Positions 36,694 to 45,577 of a stretch of 64,000 nucleotides of DNA are shown one piece after another (the first letter of the stretch is position 1; each line of letters starts with the position of its first letter). The position numbers were made by a program, and so were the translations under genes. Under the pieces are notes generated by a model that worked only from the letters and a program-made list of their open reading frames with translations, was not told the origin of the DNA and made no database searches. The stretch is from positions 1 through 64,000 of the forward strand of contig LUYE01000018.1 in the NCBI GenBank assembly GCA_001602645.1, given 5' to 3'. The DNA comes from Methanosarcinales archaeon Methan_01 (lineage in GTDB: Archaea > Halobacteriota > Methanosarcinia > Methanotrichales > Methanotrichaceae).

Positions 36694-36897
36694 CCATCCT
36701 CCTCCTGCAGATCCCGACCTGACCGAGCTTTTCGCCCGTTACACCGACAGCCCTCATGATCCCGAAATAACCGCATAATTTCATCATGGCATCACGAACC
36801 CCGGGATCGGCGCCCGGGTTGGGGCGCCGTCCCATCCGTCGACCTTGAGCTTGGCATTGAGGGCGGAGGGGGTATAAATAGCTTCGATGTCGATGGT

Positions 36898-36910
36898 ACT
36901 TATAAAATAA
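36898..36910 (+). promoter_or_regulatory. TATA box for deoxyhypusine synthase
   Basis: ACTTATAAAATAA in the divergent speA-dys spacer is a good archaeal TATA box. A start near 36930 leaves a leader of about 35 bases. Confidence 0.55.
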
Positions 36911-36964
36911 ATCGTCGATGGGTGACAACTTTTAATAATCCGGGGGGCGATCTCCCCTGGCGGG

Positions 36965-38008
36965 ATGAAAATGACGTTTAGTGACCAAGACGATCGTTCC
37001 GGATGCCTCGAGGAGCTCGCCACCACCATGGGGATGGAGGACCGGTCCGTCCGCCAGCTCGCGATGGACATGGCGAAGCTCGGGTTTCAGGCGGGGCAGC
37101 TCGGCCGCTCGGTGGCGGCCTGGGAGAGGATGCTCGCCGAGGATGAGATCACCATATTCTTCGGCCTCGCGGGGGCGATGGTCCCCGCTGGCCTCCGAAA
37201 GCTCATCTCCACCATGATCTCCAGGAGGATGGTGGACTGCGTCGTCAGCACCGGAGCCAACCTCTTCCACGACCTCTGCGAGGGGCTCGGGGTCGTCCAC
37301 TATCGGGGAGATCCTTGCGCCGACGACGCATCCCTGAGGGAGGAGGGGATCGATCGGATATACGACGTCTACGTCTCCGAGGCGGGGCTCCAGAAGGGGG
37401 ACAGGTACGTCGCCGGGTTCGTCAAGACCCTCGACCCGGGCCGGACCTACACCTCCCGGGAGCTGATGGAGGGGCTCGGCCGGAGGATGCCGGAGGATAC
37501 GATCCTCGGGAGCGCCAGGAGGGCCGGGGTCCCGATCTTCGTTCCAGCATTATCCGACAGCTCCATCGGGATCGGGATGGTCCTCGCCTGGAGGGAGGGG
37601 CACCGGCTCGTCGTAGATCAGATCAAGGACGTCGACGAGATCAGCCAGATCACCGAGAAGTCGACCCAGACCGGCGTCGTCTTCGTGGGTGGGGGGGTCC
37701 CGAAGAACTTCATCCAGCAGACGAAGGTGGTGGCGGACCTCTGCGGCAGGTATCGAGGCGGCCACAACTACGCCATCCAGTACACCATCGACTCCCCCCA
37801 CTTCGGAGGGCTCTCGGGCTGCACCTTCAGCGAGGGGGTATCCTGGGGAAAGATCGCGAGGGAGGCGAGGATGATCCAGGTCTTCGTCGACGCCACCATC
37901 GCCCTGCCCATAGCCGTCCACGCCCTCGACGAGGGCGGCGCCCAGAGGAGGTCCCCGCCCCATTTCGCCTGGCGGGATGGGGATCTGGCCCTCACCTACG
38001 ACAGATGA
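36965..38008 (+). CDS. dys: Deoxyhypusine synthase
   Basis: The 347-residue enzyme transfers the aminobutyl group of spermidine to a lysine of initiation factor aIF5A. NAD-binding STGANLFHD (about residue 100) and the catalytic lysine in GVSWGKIAREA (about 299) are present, as are GGGVPKNFIQQ and YAIQYT. It begins with a short polar N-terminus. Its promoter is in the spacer shared with speA, linking polyamine production and use. Confidence 0.95.
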   Translation: MKMTFSDQDDRSGCLEELATTMGMEDRSVRQLAMDMAKLGFQAGQLGRSVAAWERMLAEDEITIFFGLAGAMVPAGLRKLISTMISRRMVDCVVSTGANLFHDLCEGLGVVHYRGDPCADDASLREEGIDRIYDVYVSEAGLQKGDRYVAGFVKTLDPGRTYTSRELMEGLGRRMPEDTILGSARRAGVPIFVPALSDSSIGIGMVLAWREGHRLVVDQIKDVDEISQITEKSTQTGVVFVGGGVPKNFIQQTKVVADLCGRYRGGHNYAIQYTIDSPHFGGLSGCTFSEGVSWGKIAREARMIQVFVDATIALPIAVHALDEGGAQRRSPPHFAWRDGDLALTYDR

Positions 38009-38100
38009 AGGCCGGGGAGGAGACGGTTGGCGGGTAGAAGGCGAGGAGGGAGGAGGAAGGGATCGGACCGCGATCAAAAGAATGGGGAGATGGAGGGGCC

Positions 38101-38652
38101 TCAGTGGCCCGTCGCGCTCGCGAGCTCCAGGCTGTCGGCCCGGTCGCCGTTCCCCTCCACCAGCACCACCCGGCTTCCTTCGTTCCAGATGTAGACGTAC
38201 TTCAGCTCTTTTCCGACCCGCTCCCTGATCTCAGTGACCTGTCGGCCGTTGACGATGGCGGTGCTGAACCTGTCCACCCCCTCGAAGGGCGGCTTCTGGA
38301 ACTCGGGCTGGGCGAGGTAGTTTGCGACGGCGGCCTCGGCCTTCTCCTCGCTATCGCATTCGAGGACCGAGACTCTTGCGTCGTAGTCCTTGCCCATCTC
38401 GCCCCACTGGTACTTGCCCACGGTGGCGGTGACCTTGCCGATCTCCTCATCTCCCCTGAAATCGGCGATCTCATCCTCCATATTTATGCCCCCAGTCGAT
38501 TCGTCGATGACGGCGATGAGGGAGAAGCCCTCGGGGAGGTTCTCGGTGGGCACCGCCGTCGTTTCGCCTCCCGCCTCGTCGGTGCTGAGGCAGCCGGAGG
38601 CGATGACCAATCCTGCGATGAGCAGCATATAAACCGCGCACTTCAGGTTCAT
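38101..38652 (-). CDS. Predicted lipoprotein of unknown function
   Basis: 183 residues. The signal peptide ends in the lipobox VIASGC (cysteine at about residue 21), followed by a threonine/glutamate-rich linker and a globular domain of alternating strands and helices. No known family or catalytic motif is seen. It is divergent from a PsbP-like secreted protein of similar size, so both are probably exposed on the outer face of the membrane. Confidence 0.75.
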   Translation of the reverse strand: MNLKCAVYMLLIAGLVIASGCLSTDEAGGETTAVPTENLPEGFSLIAVIDESTGGINMEDEIADFRGDEEIGKVTATVGKYQWGEMGKDYDARVSVLECDSEEKAEAAVANYLAQPEFQKPPFEGVDRFSTAIVNGRQVTEIRERVGKELKYVYIWNEGSRVVLVEGNGDRADSLELASATGH

Positions 38653-38835
38653 GAGAGGGAGAAGACCGGCTGAAGCCTGATAAAGGCTTTGCTGGTCATC
38701 TTCAAGGCTAACCCCAAAGAGCGGGGACGACGGGAGGGAAAGATATCAGACGTATTATGATTCCGGACCCGATGAAGGCGGCCAGAAAAAGTATTTATCA
38801 TCAGTCCTGCGGAATAAGGTGGCGAGGTGAAATAG

Positions 38836-39441
38836 TTGCACAAAAGTCTCCTTATTTTCAGCCTGCTGATCCTCACCGCCGCTCTGGCCAGCGGCCAAAC
38901 CTGCTCAGACCCCTCCCAGGATTCCGAAGGCGTCGACGATCCCGTCGACGGCTCGGGGGCGATCGGCCTCTCCGACCTCGATGAGTTCCTCCTCTTTGAG
39001 AGCAGAGAGTACGGCTTCGCCGTCCCCTACCCCTCCGCCTGGACCGCCGAAGAGGCGGACCCCAACGACCTCGGGATCGTGGCGGGGTTCCTCCCTCCGG
39101 GGGAGGACCTGATCGAACCCGATAACTACGTCACCGTCCAGATCGAGGATCTCCCCGGGGGGACTAACCTTCCCGAGTACACCGAGGCGGTCCTGGCCAA
39201 CCTGAGAAGCTCTTACGACGACTTCGAGGTTCTGGCCGAGGGGGAGATGAAGATCTCCGAGGAGCCGGCCTACGTCATCGCCTACGGGGCGACCGTCGAA
39301 GGGACGGCGTACCAGGTCCTCCTCGCCTACACCATAAAGGAGGATAGGGCCTACGTCATCACCTACTATGCTCTGGCGGAGAGGTACTCCGAGTTCGAGG
39401 ACGACGCAAAACGGATGATCAACGCCTTCAGCCTGAGGTGA
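38836..39441 (+). CDS. PsbP-like secreted protein
   Basis: A 201-residue secreted protein. Signal peptide to about residue 20, an acidic serine-rich linker, then a PsbP/Mog1p-like domain beginning SREYGFAVPYPSAW with later YVTVQIED, AYVIAYGA and DRAYVITYYA. Archaeal PsbP-like domains are of unknown function. The start is TTG at 38836 with GAGGTGA eight bases upstream. A TATA-like AGTATTTATCA lies about 45 bases upstream. Confidence 0.78.
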   Translation: MHKSLLIFSLLILTAALASGQTCSDPSQDSEGVDDPVDGSGAIGLSDLDEFLLFESREYGFAVPYPSAWTAEEADPNDLGIVAGFLPPGEDLIEPDNYVTVQIEDLPGGTNLPEYTEAVLANLRSSYDDFEVLAEGEMKISEEPAYVIAYGATVEGTAYQVLLAYTIKEDRAYVITYYALAERYSEFEDDAKRMINAFSLR

Positions 39442-39466
39442 GCGGCCATCGGGCCCCTCTCCCCCA

Positions 39467-39473
39467 TTTTTTT
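39467..39473 (+). terminator. Oligo-T terminator after the PsbP-like gene
   Basis: Seven Ts behind a CCCCC run, 26 bases after the stop codon. Confidence 0.5.
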
Positions 39474-39521
39474 GTCGGCATTTTAATGGCGAAGGATCCG
39501 CTCCTGATTAAAAGCACCACG

Positions 39522-40952
39522 TCACCTTATCATCAGGTTTCCTAGCCCCACCAGGAAGAGGGCGAGCATCAGCCACCCCAGGATCCCCTCGAAGATCACC
39601 AGGTACCTGTACCTCCCACGGGCCCGGTACTCGGCCGGCGCCTGGGCGATGAAGACGAGGGAGCTGAAGTAGATCGCCTCCCCGAAGCCCGGGGGCTCCG
39701 GGCCCGCGGAGCCGCATGCTGCGGCCCCCTCCCTCGGCGATGCCTCTCCGGCCACCTTCACCTCAGAGCTGCCGGCGCTGAAGGGCAACGCCCCTTCTCC
39801 CGGTCCCTCGGGCTGGAGGAGGCCGCCGCCGAGGTAGAAGACGGAACCGAAGAGGAGGATTATGGAGAGGGACCAGGCGAAGGTGAAGTCGGGGCGCACG
39901 CCGTAGCCGCAGGAGAGCCAAGCCAGGTGGTCGATGGCCTTCGACCAGCCGACCGGCTTTCTCTCCTGGGAGAGCTTGCGGTAATGATAGTAGCAGTTGT
40001 CGGCGTCCTGGAACCAGCCGAGCCGCTTGTAGTTCTCGACGAGCCCCATGTAGACCTCGTCCCTGAAGACGAGGTGGTCCTCCATCGTCCTCCAGGGGAT
40101 GACGAACCCCTCGATCTCGGTGTTGTTGAGGTGGACCTGGGATCCTTCGCCGAAGACGGTCCCGTTCAGCTTCATGTAGGAGATCGTCGAGCCGTAGAGG
40201 AGGAAGTCCCCCTCGAAGCGGGAGTCCTCAAACTCCGCAAAGCTGTCGAATTCGACGCCGGCGAACTTAGCATCCCCCTCGAAGGTGACGTTGGCGATGA
40301 AGCTTCTGCCAGGAAAAGTCGCCAGGAGGAAGTCCGCCTCCTCCGAGAAGCGGGAGCCGTAAAAGTTCGTCCACCTGCCGAACTCGGCGTCCTCGAAGTG
40401 GGCGGGGCCGCAGAACCGGACGCCGTCGAAGAGGACGTACTCTTCGGCGAACCGCGTGAAGTTGAAGTCGGAGATCCCGGAGAATACGGCGTTGGAGAAG
40501 TAGGCGTCGCGGCCGAATCTGGTGGCGCAGAACCGGGCGTCTCCGCCGAACTGGGTCGAGTCGAAGAAGACGGTATCCTCGAAGGTGGAATAGGAGAAGT
40601 CGGCGGAGGCGTTGAACCTGGCCCCGCTGAAGAGGGCCATCTCCTCGAAGTTCGTCTCCTCGAACCGGACGGGCCCATCGAAGGCCGCCCCCTCCATCCG
40701 GACCGGCCCTGCGATCTCGCAGTCGACGATGGTGACGGGGGACCGGACCCCCCCCTCCAGAGACCGGAGGTCGAGGTCCCCCTCGATCCTGACCTGGAAC
40801 CTCTCTACGGCCTCGCCGTCCCGGATCTCGGCAAGGATCTCCTCCGCCTCCACCACCTCGATCTCCGACGCCGAGGCTTGAGTTCCAAAGAGGCAGCCGA
40901 GGACGGAGAAGATCAAGAACGCCGCCGGGATGGCGGCCCGGATGAGGGTCAA
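39522..40952 (-). CDS. Pentapeptide-repeat protein with C-terminal ion-channel domain
   Basis: 476 residues. A signal or anchor helix comes first. From about residue 75 to 255 pentapeptide repeats of the A(D/N)FxX type (FDGPVRFEETNF, ARFNASADFSYSTF and similar) form a right-handed beta-helix. The C-terminal part has two hydrophobic helices around a pore-like YFSSLVFIA segment, as in two-helix potassium-channel domains. It may be a gated channel with an extracytoplasmic sensor. The start is TTG. It lies 15 bases downstream of the serine protease gene, so the two are likely co-transcribed. Confidence 0.8.
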   Translation of the reverse strand: MTLIRAAIPAAFLIFSVLGCLFGTQASASEIEVVEAEEILAEIRDGEAVERFQVRIEGDLDLRSLEGGVRSPVTIVDCEIAGPVRMEGAAFDGPVRFEETNFEEMALFSGARFNASADFSYSTFEDTVFFDSTQFGGDARFCATRFGRDAYFSNAVFSGISDFNFTRFAEEYVLFDGVRFCGPAHFEDAEFGRWTNFYGSRFSEEADFLLATFPGRSFIANVTFEGDAKFAGVEFDSFAEFEDSRFEGDFLLYGSTISYMKLNGTVFGEGSQVHLNNTEIEGFVIPWRTMEDHLVFRDEVYMGLVENYKRLGWFQDADNCYYHYRKLSQERKPVGWSKAIDHLAWLSCGYGVRPDFTFAWSLSIILLFGSVFYLGGGLLQPEGPGEGALPFSAGSSEVKVAGEASPREGAAACGSAGPEPPGFGEAIYFSSLVFIAQAPAEYRARGRYRYLVIFEGILGWLMLALFLVGLGNLMIR

Positions 40953-40967
40953 ACCGCAGGCCGTCGA

Positions 40968-42173
40968 TCATCCCCTCTGGGCCATGCTCGAGTACTCCAC
41001 GGCGTACTGGTTGGTCGGGTCGAGGGCGAGGATGGCATCGAACTCCCTCCTCGCCTCCGACGGGCTTCCGTTCCAGTAGTGATCAAAGCCCCTCTCGAAG
41101 GCCTGGGCCGTCTCACTTTGGGCAGTGTCGATGTTCAGCTCCGATATGAAGCTCTTGGCGACGTTTATCGGGATCAGGAAGTTGTACCCCTGGACGTCGA
41201 GCCACTCGCCGGATACGAGGGTCGTCCCCGAGCCGAAGGTGGCGATCCCAATCACCTCACCGTCGGCGTTGAAGGCGGGTCCGCCGCTGTTTCCGTGGTA
41301 GATGGCAGCGTCGGTCTGGAAGACCTCCGACTTGTCAGGCAACCTCTTTTTCGCGCTGATGATCCCCGAGGTGACCGAGGGGACGTAGTCGGTCTCCCAG
41401 GATAGCTCGCTGTTCTGCCAGGAGGTGGTCACCCCGGGATAGCCGATCACCACCACCCTGTCGCCCACCTCCACGGACCGCGAGTCTCCCAGGGTCGCCG
41501 TCGGCAGCTCGTCGGAGGTCTCGATCTTTATTATCGCCAGGTCCTTTCCGGACCGATACTTGTACTCCCCGGATCCAACCCAGATCTCCTGGGGGCTGAT
41601 CTTCCTGATCTCGGCCGGGTACCCCGCAGGCGAGCGGTCCAGGCTCGCGGGGCTCCCGAAGCGGACCAGAATCTCCTGCATCGTCTCAAGGTCGTAGGTG
41701 AGGAAGAGGTCGTATATCTCCAGCAGGTCCTCCTCCGTCGCCGGATACGGCTCCGCCCCGTGGGCCACGTAGATCGCCGGCCACTCCTCCGCCGCCCACT
41801 CCAGGGCCTGGAGGGCGAACTCGGCCTTCAGCTCCTCCTCGGTCTCGTGGACGACGTGGGCGTTGGTCACTATATAGCCGTCTCGGCTCACCACAAACCC
41901 CGACCCGAAGGATCCTGTGGAGAACTGGGGGATATCGAGCTCCAACTCAAACTCGGGGTCGTCCGAGGAGAGGTAGACCGTCGACTCGCCATCGTCGTTC
42001 ATCAGGTTTCCGTAGTACTCCGAGGTGATCATCACCACCGCTGGCCTTCCTAGGTAGCTCACCCGGTTCTCGACGGTGACCTCGTCGGCAGCGCAAGATG
42101 CGGCGATCGCCAATCCGGCAAAGAAGATAGAGCAGAACAACTTCAACGGGAGATGGTTTCTCAAGGACGCCAT
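40968..42173 (-). CDS. Secreted trypsin-like serine protease (S1C/HtrA-type)
   Basis: A 401-residue protein with a signal peptide (cleavage near residue 27). The catalytic triad is complete: histidine in VTNAHVV (about residue 105), aspartate in KDLAIIKIE (about 215) and serine in YHGNSGGPAF (about 295). No PDZ domain follows; the C-terminus is a short helical TPR-like segment (EARREFDAILALDP). An insertion of about 100 residues separates the histidine and aspartate blocks. It probably processes or degrades exported proteins and is paired with the channel-like protein downstream. Confidence 0.9.
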   Translation of the reverse strand: MASLRNHLPLKLFCSIFFAGLAIAASCAADEVTVENRVSYLGRPAVVMITSEYYGNLMNDDGESTVYLSSDDPEFELELDIPQFSTGSFGSGFVVSRDGYIVTNAHVVHETEEELKAEFALQALEWAAEEWPAIYVAHGAEPYPATEEDLLEIYDLFLTYDLETMQEILVRFGSPASLDRSPAGYPAEIRKISPQEIWVGSGEYKYRSGKDLAIIKIETSDELPTATLGDSRSVEVGDRVVVIGYPGVTTSWQNSELSWETDYVPSVTSGIISAKKRLPDKSEVFQTDAAIYHGNSGGPAFNADGEVIGIATFGSGTTLVSGEWLDVQGYNFLIPINVAKSFISELNIDTAQSETAQAFERGFDHYWNGSPSEARREFDAILALDPTNQYAVEYSSMAQRG

Positions 42174-42294
42174 AATCGACCCTCAGGTCTGATCTGGCCT
42201 CCGAGGTCTTAAATTTTTCCGGCCGATGGCCCCGGTGAGGGATGGGGATGGCGGGATCGACCCAAAATGAAGATCCGAAAGGACCCGGAGGCGT

Positions 42295-42477
42295 CTAAGC
42301 CGGCTCCAAAAATGCCTTCTGGCTGGTGATGTTGACCTCGAAGATCCGGCCTTTTGCCTCCTTCGTCCTGCCCAGGATGTCCTCCATCAGGACCTTGTCA
42401 CCTCTGGTGACGAGGACGACGACGCCCTCCATCAGGCTATCCTTCTCGCCCTTCATGTAAACTGACAGCTCGCACAT
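42295..42477 (-). CDS. CooT-like nickel-binding protein
   Basis: A 60-residue protein starting MCELSVYM, with GDKVLMEDILG in the middle. The N-terminal Met-Cys is characteristic of the CooT family, in which the cysteine at position 2 helps bind nickel at a dimer interface for carbon monoxide dehydrogenase maturation. In an acetoclastic methanogen the CODH/ACS complex would be the natural client, but none is nearby. The start ATG follows GGTGAC. Confidence 0.8.
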   Translation of the reverse strand: MCELSVYMKGEKDSLMEGVVVLVTRGDKVLMEDILGRTKEAKGRIFEVNITSQKAFLEPA

Positions 42478-42529
42478 TTTCAGTCACCTTGAAAAAAATC
42501 CCCTTTATCTTGAAAATTTAAGTAGCAGG

Positions 42530-42604
42530 CGGACCCGGTGGGATTCGAACCCACGACCCCCGGGTTAGAAGCCCGGTGCTATATCCTGGCTAAGCCACGG
42601 GCCC
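42530..42604 (-). tRNA. tRNA-Arg (TCT)
   Basis: The acceptor stem GGGCCCG pairs with CGGGTCC with one G-U pair, discriminator G. The anticodon stem CCGGG/CCCGG has loop CTTCTAA giving TCT, and the T arm is GTGGG-TTCGAAT-CCCAC. CCA is not encoded. It lies between the prefoldin and CooT-like genes. Confidence 0.95.
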
Positions 42605-42620
42605 GCTACTCCGTCGAAGC

Positions 42621-42983
42621 TCAGGCAGCCTCGGGGACCTTCTGTCCCAGGGAGACCTTTAGCTGATCCTGGAGCTGAGTGAACCGCTTCTGGATCCGCT
42701 CCTCCTGCTTTCCGAGGGTCTTGAGCCGGAGGTCGAGGACCTCCTTCTTCTCCTTGAACTCCTCGATCAGCTTCGCCCGATCGGCCTTGAAGAGTACCTC
42801 GCCGACGCTCTTATAAATAACCGCGCCCTCTTCGCTCGCCTCCATCTCCTTGACTGCGGACTCCGTCTCCCTTATCATCATCTCTATCTGGCTCTTCTGG
42901 CCCAGCAGCGCCTGAGCCTGCTGCTGGAGCTGCTGAAGCTGTGCTATCTGGTTCTGTACTTGGGGTGGCAATTCGGTGCTCAT
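42621..42983 (-). CDS. pfdB: Prefoldin beta subunit
   Basis: The 120-residue subunit is two long coiled-coil helices joined by a beta hairpin (VIYKSVGEVLFKADR, about residues 55-70), with glutamine-rich heptads in the first helix. Prefoldin delivers unfolded proteins to the thermosome. Start ATG at 42983 overlaps the Pcc1 stop by four bases. It ends the superoperon that begins with L15e. Confidence 0.95.
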   Translation of the reverse strand: MSTELPPQVQNQIAQLQQLQQQAQALLGQKSQIEMMIRETESAVKEMEASEEGAVIYKSVGEVLFKADRAKLIEEFKEKKEVLDLRLKTLGKQEERIQKRFTQLQDQLKVSLGQKVPEAA

Positions 42984-43207
42984 ACCTTCACCATCTTGAT
43001 TGCTATATCGACCAACCTGATCCACGTGTTCAGGGCGGCCCTGAGGGATACCAGATCCTCGCCCTCCACCTTCAGGAGGATACCCCCCTCCCAGGCTTCG
43101 AGCCGAACCAGGCTCCTCTGGACCTGATCCTCCGCCTCGGGGGCGAGGGCCGCCAGAATCCCGCAGGGACCCTCTACCTCGAAGGCGATCTCCGCGCTCC
43201 CCCTCAT
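42980..43207 (-). CDS. pcc1: KEOPS complex subunit Pcc1
   Basis: A 75-residue protein with the Pcc1 alpha/beta fold; SLRAALNTWIRLVDIA near the C-terminus is the dimer helix. KEOPS makes the t6A modification of tRNAs. Its start overlaps the Brix gene stop, and its own stop overlaps prefoldin, so it is tightly coupled in the RNA-processing operon. Confidence 0.88.
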   Translation of the reverse strand: MRGSAEIAFEVEGPCGILAALAPEAEDQVQRSLVRLEAWEGGILLKVEGEDLVSLRAALNTWIRLVDIAIKMVKV

Positions 43208-43614
43208 ATCTCCAGCCTGAGGATCAGATCCCCGTCGTCGACGAACTCGATCTTCCCGTCTTCGACCCGGACCAGCCGTCCCTCGGCCCTCGAGGCAGAA
43301 AGGTCGAGGCCGAAGAACTCCGCCACCTCGGCGGCGGCCTTCCCCGAGCCGACCACCGCGGCCCTCTTCTTCCTCAGCCTCTTCGGTCCGCCTTCCAGGG
43401 CGAGCGAGAAGCTGAGGGTCCGCTCCTCTCCGCCGGACCTCCGGGCGATGCCCGCGGGGCCCCCTTCTCCTTCTACCACCACCATCCAGCCCTCGTCGCC
43501 GTCGTCGAGGCCTGCCTTGCCGCGGGTCATGTACCGAGCGCCGAAGAAGCTCGCGAGAACCCGGCCGACCCTCCTCGCCCGGGGCGAAGGCCTCCTGGAT
43601 GTGGTGAACCGCAT
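43204..43614 (-). CDS. Brix-domain rRNA maturation protein (Imp4-like)
   Basis: 136 residues. The N-terminus [20 protein letters not shown] with a following YMTRGKAGL is the archaeal Brix signature. The eukaryotic relatives Imp4, Brx1 and Rpf2 assist rRNA processing and ribosomal subunit assembly. The start at 43614 overlaps the rpoP stop by one base (TGATG). A longer open frame upstream is a shadow of rpoP. Position in the superoperon fits. Confidence 0.87.
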   Translation of the reverse strand: MRFTTSRRPSPRARRVGRVLASFFGARYMTRGKAGLDDGDEGWMVVVEGEGGPAGIARRSGGEERTLSFSLALEGGPKRLRKKRAAVVGSGKAAAEVAEFFGLDLSASRAEGRLVRVEDGKIEFVDDGDLILRLEI

Positions 43615-43751
43615 CAGACCGCTTTCATCCTCTTGACGGTGGTCGGCCTCTCCTTCATGAGGATCCGATGGCCGCAGTAGGGACACCTGATGCCGCTGTA
43701 CTCGTAGTCGACCTCCACGGTCTTCTTGCATCTGGTGCACCTGTAGGCCAA
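43614..43751 (-). CDS. rpoP: DNA-directed RNA polymerase subunit P
   Basis: A 45-residue zinc-ribbon protein: [14 protein letters not shown], then [14 protein letters not shown] and VKRMKAV. The four cysteines form the zinc site; RpoP corresponds to eukaryotic Rpb12. The start is TTG at 43751. It lies immediately after L37Ae and its stop overlaps the Brix start. It was found by translating the minus strand between those two genes. Confidence 0.93.
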   Translation of the reverse strand: MAYRCTRCKKTVEVDYEYSGIRCPYCGHRILMKERPTTVKRMKAV

Positions 43752-43752
43752 T

Positions 43753-44034
43753 TTACTCAGCCTCCACAGCCCTCTTGACGGACCGGGCCACGGACTGGCC
43801 GACGGAGGTCACGGGTATGTAAGTGCCGCCGGCGAAGGTGTGACCGCACTTGGTACACCTCCAGATCCCGGTCCCCTCTCTCCTCACCCGGATTCTGCCG
43901 CAGACGGGACAGTCGTACTTCTTCGTGCTCCGCTCCTCGATGTCCGCGACCAGCTTTCGGATCTTCCTTCCGTACCTAGGCCCAAACCTTCCGGCGGACC
44001 TGGTCTTCCTTCCCTTCTTGAACTTCTTGACCAT
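43753..44034 (-). CDS. rpl37a: 50S ribosomal protein L37Ae (eL43)
   Basis: A 93-residue basic protein with a zinc ribbon (CPVCGRIRV ... CTKCGHTF) and the usual N-terminus rich in lysine, arginine and glycine. It binds the large ribosomal subunit rRNA. It stands between exosome subunit Rrp42 and rpoP, its conserved archaeal position. Confidence 0.95.
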   Translation of the reverse strand: MVKKFKKGRKTRSAGRFGPRYGRKIRKLVADIEERSTKKYDCPVCGRIRVRREGTGIWRCTKCGHTFAGGTYIPVTSVGQSVARSVKRAVEAE

Positions 44035-44036
44035 GA

Positions 44037-44816
44037 TTATACTTCCAGAAACTTCTCCCGGATCTCCTTAGCCCGCTCACATGCTATATCAACGATGCGG
44101 TAGATCTTATCTTGGCTGAGGAATCCGGGGCCGCTCTTCTGCATTCCGCAGACCGACCCGTCAGCGGTGGTGATCACCGTCAGCTTCGTGTCCGCCACCG
44201 ACTCCTCGTCGGTATCAGGATCGAAGATTATGGCGTCGCCGAACTCGACGGCCGTCGTCGCCACGGGGACGTCCCTCACCGGCAGGGGGTAGTCCTCCCC
44301 CAGGCCGTACTGCGCCGCGGGAACCTTCGCAGTCATCAGGGCAGCGATCGCCCCCAGGCTCGAGGCGTCCATCAGGTTTCCGCAGTCATCGAGGACGTGA
44401 ACGTCTATGAAGACGATCCAGACCTTCTCCGCCGGGGTGATGCATAGGGACGGGAGGTCGATAGCCCCCGACTCCCGGACCCCCCGATCGACGACCCGGG
44501 CGAGCTCGATCCCCACCTCGTTGGGGGGGCCTGGCTCGAAGTTGGGGGAGGCTAGAGGGACGAGCTCCGCGTTGGTGATGATCACCCCTTTGTTGGGGGT
44601 GTCCGCGAAGGGCTCTCCCGGCTGGATCTTGACGCCCACCAGAACCCGGGTCTTTCCGAGCCTCACGTGGGCGCTGCCGTCGGCCTTCCTGATCGTCCCC
44701 GTCTCGAGGACGATCTCCCGATACTCGTCGAAGCGTCTGCCGTCGGCCCTCTCGCCCTTCAAAACCAGGTGGTATAGGTAATCCTTCCTGATCTCCGCCA
44801 TCACCACGTCGCTCAT
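44037..44816 (-). CDS. rrp42: Exosome complex subunit Rrp42
   Basis: A 259-residue RNase PH-fold protein without the catalytic phosphate-binding residues of Rrp41; it is the inactive partner that completes the hexameric ring. [31 protein letters not shown] and [14 protein letters not shown] are typical. It overlaps the Rrp41 gene by four bases (ATGA). Confidence 0.95.
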   Translation of the reverse strand: MSDVVMAEIRKDYLYHLVLKGERADGRRFDEYREIVLETGTIRKADGSAHVRLGKTRVLVGVKIQPGEPFADTPNKGVIITNAELVPLASPNFEPGPPNEVGIELARVVDRGVRESGAIDLPSLCITPAEKVWIVFIDVHVLDDCGNLMDASSLGAIAALMTAKVPAAQYGLGEDYPLPVRDVPVATTAVEFGDAIIFDPDTDEESVADTKLTVITTADGSVCGMQKSGPGFLSQDKIYRIVDIACERAKEIREKFLEV

Positions 44817-45577
44817 ATCTCTTCCTCCGCTTCGGCCGCATCGCAGCTCCCCGGCCCGCCGATGGTGCCGTACCGATCGACTAGGACCCGCCTCTGGACC
44901 TCATATATCTGCTGGCATCCCTCCTTCGCCAGCTCCAGGGCGCGTCGGAACTCATCCCCCGTCATGCGCCCGTCCATCTGGAGGAGGGTGACGTCGCCGC
45001 CGGGGGTCATGGCGATGGGAACGTCCGCCTCTCCGAAGTTGTCCTCGGCCTTCATCGGATCGAGGACGATCTCGCCGTCGACCTTTCCGGCGGCGCAGGA
45101 GGAGATGAGGCTCTTCATCGGGATCCCAGCGTCCGCCAGGGCGACCGAGGCCGCGTTTATCCCGGCGGTCCTCGTACCGGCGTCCGCCTGTAGCACCTCG
45201 ACGAATATGTCGACAACCGACCTCGGGAAGTAAGAGGTGAGGATGACGGGCTCCAGGGCCTCCCGGCTGACCTTCGAGACCTCGTAGCTCCGGCGGTCGG
45301 GGCCGGGCCTCTTCCTCTCCTCGACGGAGAAGGAGGCCATGTTGTAACGATACCGGACTATCGCCCGGGTGACCTCCTGGAGGTGGCGGGGGTGGACCTC
45401 CCGGGGGCCGTAGACTGCCGCAATCACCTTGTTGTCGCCCATCTCGATGTAGCAAGAGCCGTCGGCTCGAGCCAGGACGCCCACCTCGATCTTGATGGGC
45501 CGAAGCTCATCGGGCCGCCTCCCATCGAGCCTTAATCCATCTTTGAAGAATGATAACTTCTCTTCCATGCCGATCAA
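44813..45577 (-). CDS. rrp41: Exosome complex exonuclease Rrp41
   Basis: A 254-residue RNase PH-fold catalytic subunit for phosphorolytic 3'-5' RNA decay and tailing. [13 protein letters not shown], the RNA-binding and active-site arginines around [21 protein letters not shown], and the DADGTR-like [12 protein letters not shown] are present; [11 protein letters not shown] provides catalytic acidic residues. Start GTG/ATG at 45577 overlaps rrp4; a methionine three codons later is also possible. The C-terminus has an acidic tail. Confidence 0.96.
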   Translation of the reverse strand: MIGMEEKLSFFKDGLRLDGRRPDELRPIKIEVGVLARADGSCYIEMGDNKVIAAVYGPREVHPRHLQEVTRAIVRYRYNMASFSVEERKRPGPDRRSYEVSKVSREALEPVILTSYFPRSVVDIFVEVLQADAGTRTAGINAASVALADAGIPMKSLISSCAAGKVDGEIVLDPMKAEDNFGEADVPIAMTPGGDVTLLQMDGRMTGDEFRRALELAKEGCQQIYEVQRRVLVDRYGTIGGPGSCDAAEAEEEI

